From positions 62,001-126,000 of the forward strand of contig NZ_JAGGPA010000012.1 of assembly GCF_018614035.1 (NCBI RefSeq): DNA of 64,000 nucleotides, read 5' to 3'. The DNA is from Streptomyces sp. ISL-96. GTDB lineage: Bacteria > Actinomycetota > Actinomycetes > Streptomycetales > Streptomycetaceae. The position numbers and the translations under genes are program-made. Every line of letters starts with the position of its first letter. The first letter of the stretch is position 1. Below are positions 63,609 through 64,000 of the stretch, piece after piece. Below the pieces are notes generated by a model. The model did not search any database. It was not told where the DNA came from and saw nothing but the letters and a program-made list of their open reading frames with translations.

Positions 63609-64000
63609 GCCGTGGTCCCTTCCGGTCGTACGGTCGTACGGTCGCCGGTGATCCGGTCCGTCCAGTGATCTTGAGGCGATCTTGATCCTGATCGCGATCC
63701 AGTGTCCCGGACGTCATCTGCGACGCTCACGGCGGCCGGACGGTTGCGCCCCCTGGCGCTCTCTCGTGTTTCCGGTGAAAAAGTCGTGGCGGCCGGATGA
63801 TTACGGCTCTTGAGCCTTGCCGCCGTTGATGCCCGGAGGCGCTGCAATGGGGTAACCGGGGCCCGGACAACGGTTACCTCTTCCGAACACAGTCAAGTCG
63901 CGGATTCGAATCCGCCCACCGGCTGCGGGGCAGTACAACTCGGCGGTCAGAGCGGTCGTTCGGCGCGTCAGCGGCCTCTCGGAACGACCTCGGACACCCC
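63609..64000. other. Structured region without a recognised gene at the right edge
   Basis: No supported coding frame is present in these 392 bases. From 63788 on, several perfect stems follow each other: GGCGGC/GCCGCC (63788-63793 with 63819-63824) enclosing GGCTC/GAGCC (63805-63816); GGTAACCG/CGGTTACC (63851-63858 with 63871-63878); a 16-base palindrome GCGGATTCGAATCCGC (63900-63915) resembling a tRNA T-arm; and GGTCGTTC/GAACGACC (63954-63961 with 63982-63989). The bases 63927-63953 also recall the 5' half of a tRNA (GGGGCAGTACAACTCGG, then GGTCAGAGCG). I could not fold a complete tRNA. It may be a noncoding RNA, tRNA relics or the kinase leader region. Confidence 0.5.

Noticed and set aside
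63851..63990. A tRNA gene
   Set aside because: The T-arm-like palindrome and D-arm-like segment are present, but no cloverleaf with a matching acceptor stem and anticodon arm can be built. The position usually holding the G53-C61 pair is A-T. Reported instead as an unexplained structured region.

Overview
The window is a piece of a Streptomyces (or very close relative) chromosome. The evidence is the very high G+C content with G/C-rich third codon positions, many GTG starts, and a gene order familiar from Streptomyces: uvrA, uvrC-rapZ-cuvA-whiA, gap-pgk-tpiA-secG, pgi, the tkt-tal-zwf-opcA-pgl cluster, ctaB/ctaA, the sufR-B-D-Rieske-C-S-U-T operon and dapD. It is mostly core chromosome, with a more accessory right third.

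Layout. 1-3.5 kb: the end of a TerD protein, a long TerD-domain protein and terC, the last preceded by a yybP-ykoY type manganese riboswitch. 3.5-6.3 kb: MFS permease, MBL-fold hydrolase and a mycothiol-dependent-isomerase-like protein, all on the minus strand. 6.4-15.3 kb: nucleotide excision repair (uvrA, uvrC), a Tat-exported Rieske lipoprotein, and the translationally coupled uvrC-rapZ-cuvA-whiA run that links repair, wall/carbon regulation and sporulation. 15.4-18.4 kb: a large secreted M14 carboxypeptidase. 18.5-27.7 kb: lower glycolysis (gap, pgk, tpiA), secG, an RbpA-family protein, an MFS exporter, pgi and two bacterial PH-domain membrane proteins. 27.8-34.4 kb: the pentose phosphate operon on the minus strand (tkt-tal-zwf-opcA-pgl). 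34.7-40 kb: heme O/A synthesis (ctaB, ctaA), a FluG-like amidohydrolase that has lost metal ligands, and an ABC-2 exporter pair. 40.2-46.9 kb: the Fe-S assembly operon, with what looks like a double promoter: an iron-box promoter and a leaderless promoter carrying a perfect CAAC-N6-GTTG SufR operator.

46.9-64 kb is less orderly. An IS30-family element sits inside the hairpin of the intrinsic terminator that originally lay between sufT and a convergent membrane-protein gene. After that come an SMR efflux gene with a 40-bp palindromic operator and its TetR neighbour, dapD, a YdcF protein, small unknowns, a frameshifted second dapA-like gene, an SDR, a DUF4232 lipoprotein, two GNAT acetyltransferases, a winged-helix protein, a secreted nuclease, a 482-residue unknown, a decayed SDR whose 3' end runs into a Streptomyces intergenic repeat, and a soluble Ser/Thr kinase with an atypical catalytic loop. 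The last 280 bases hold several perfect hairpins, one of them resembling a tRNA T-arm, and match no gene I can name.

No defence island, CRISPR array, prophage, biosynthetic cluster, rRNA or confident tRNA is visible. The most informative signals are regulatory (riboswitch, iron box, SufR operator, SMR operator) and structural (split terminator, decayed genes, intergenic repeats, structured right edge). All function calls come from reading motifs and gene context; no database search was run.
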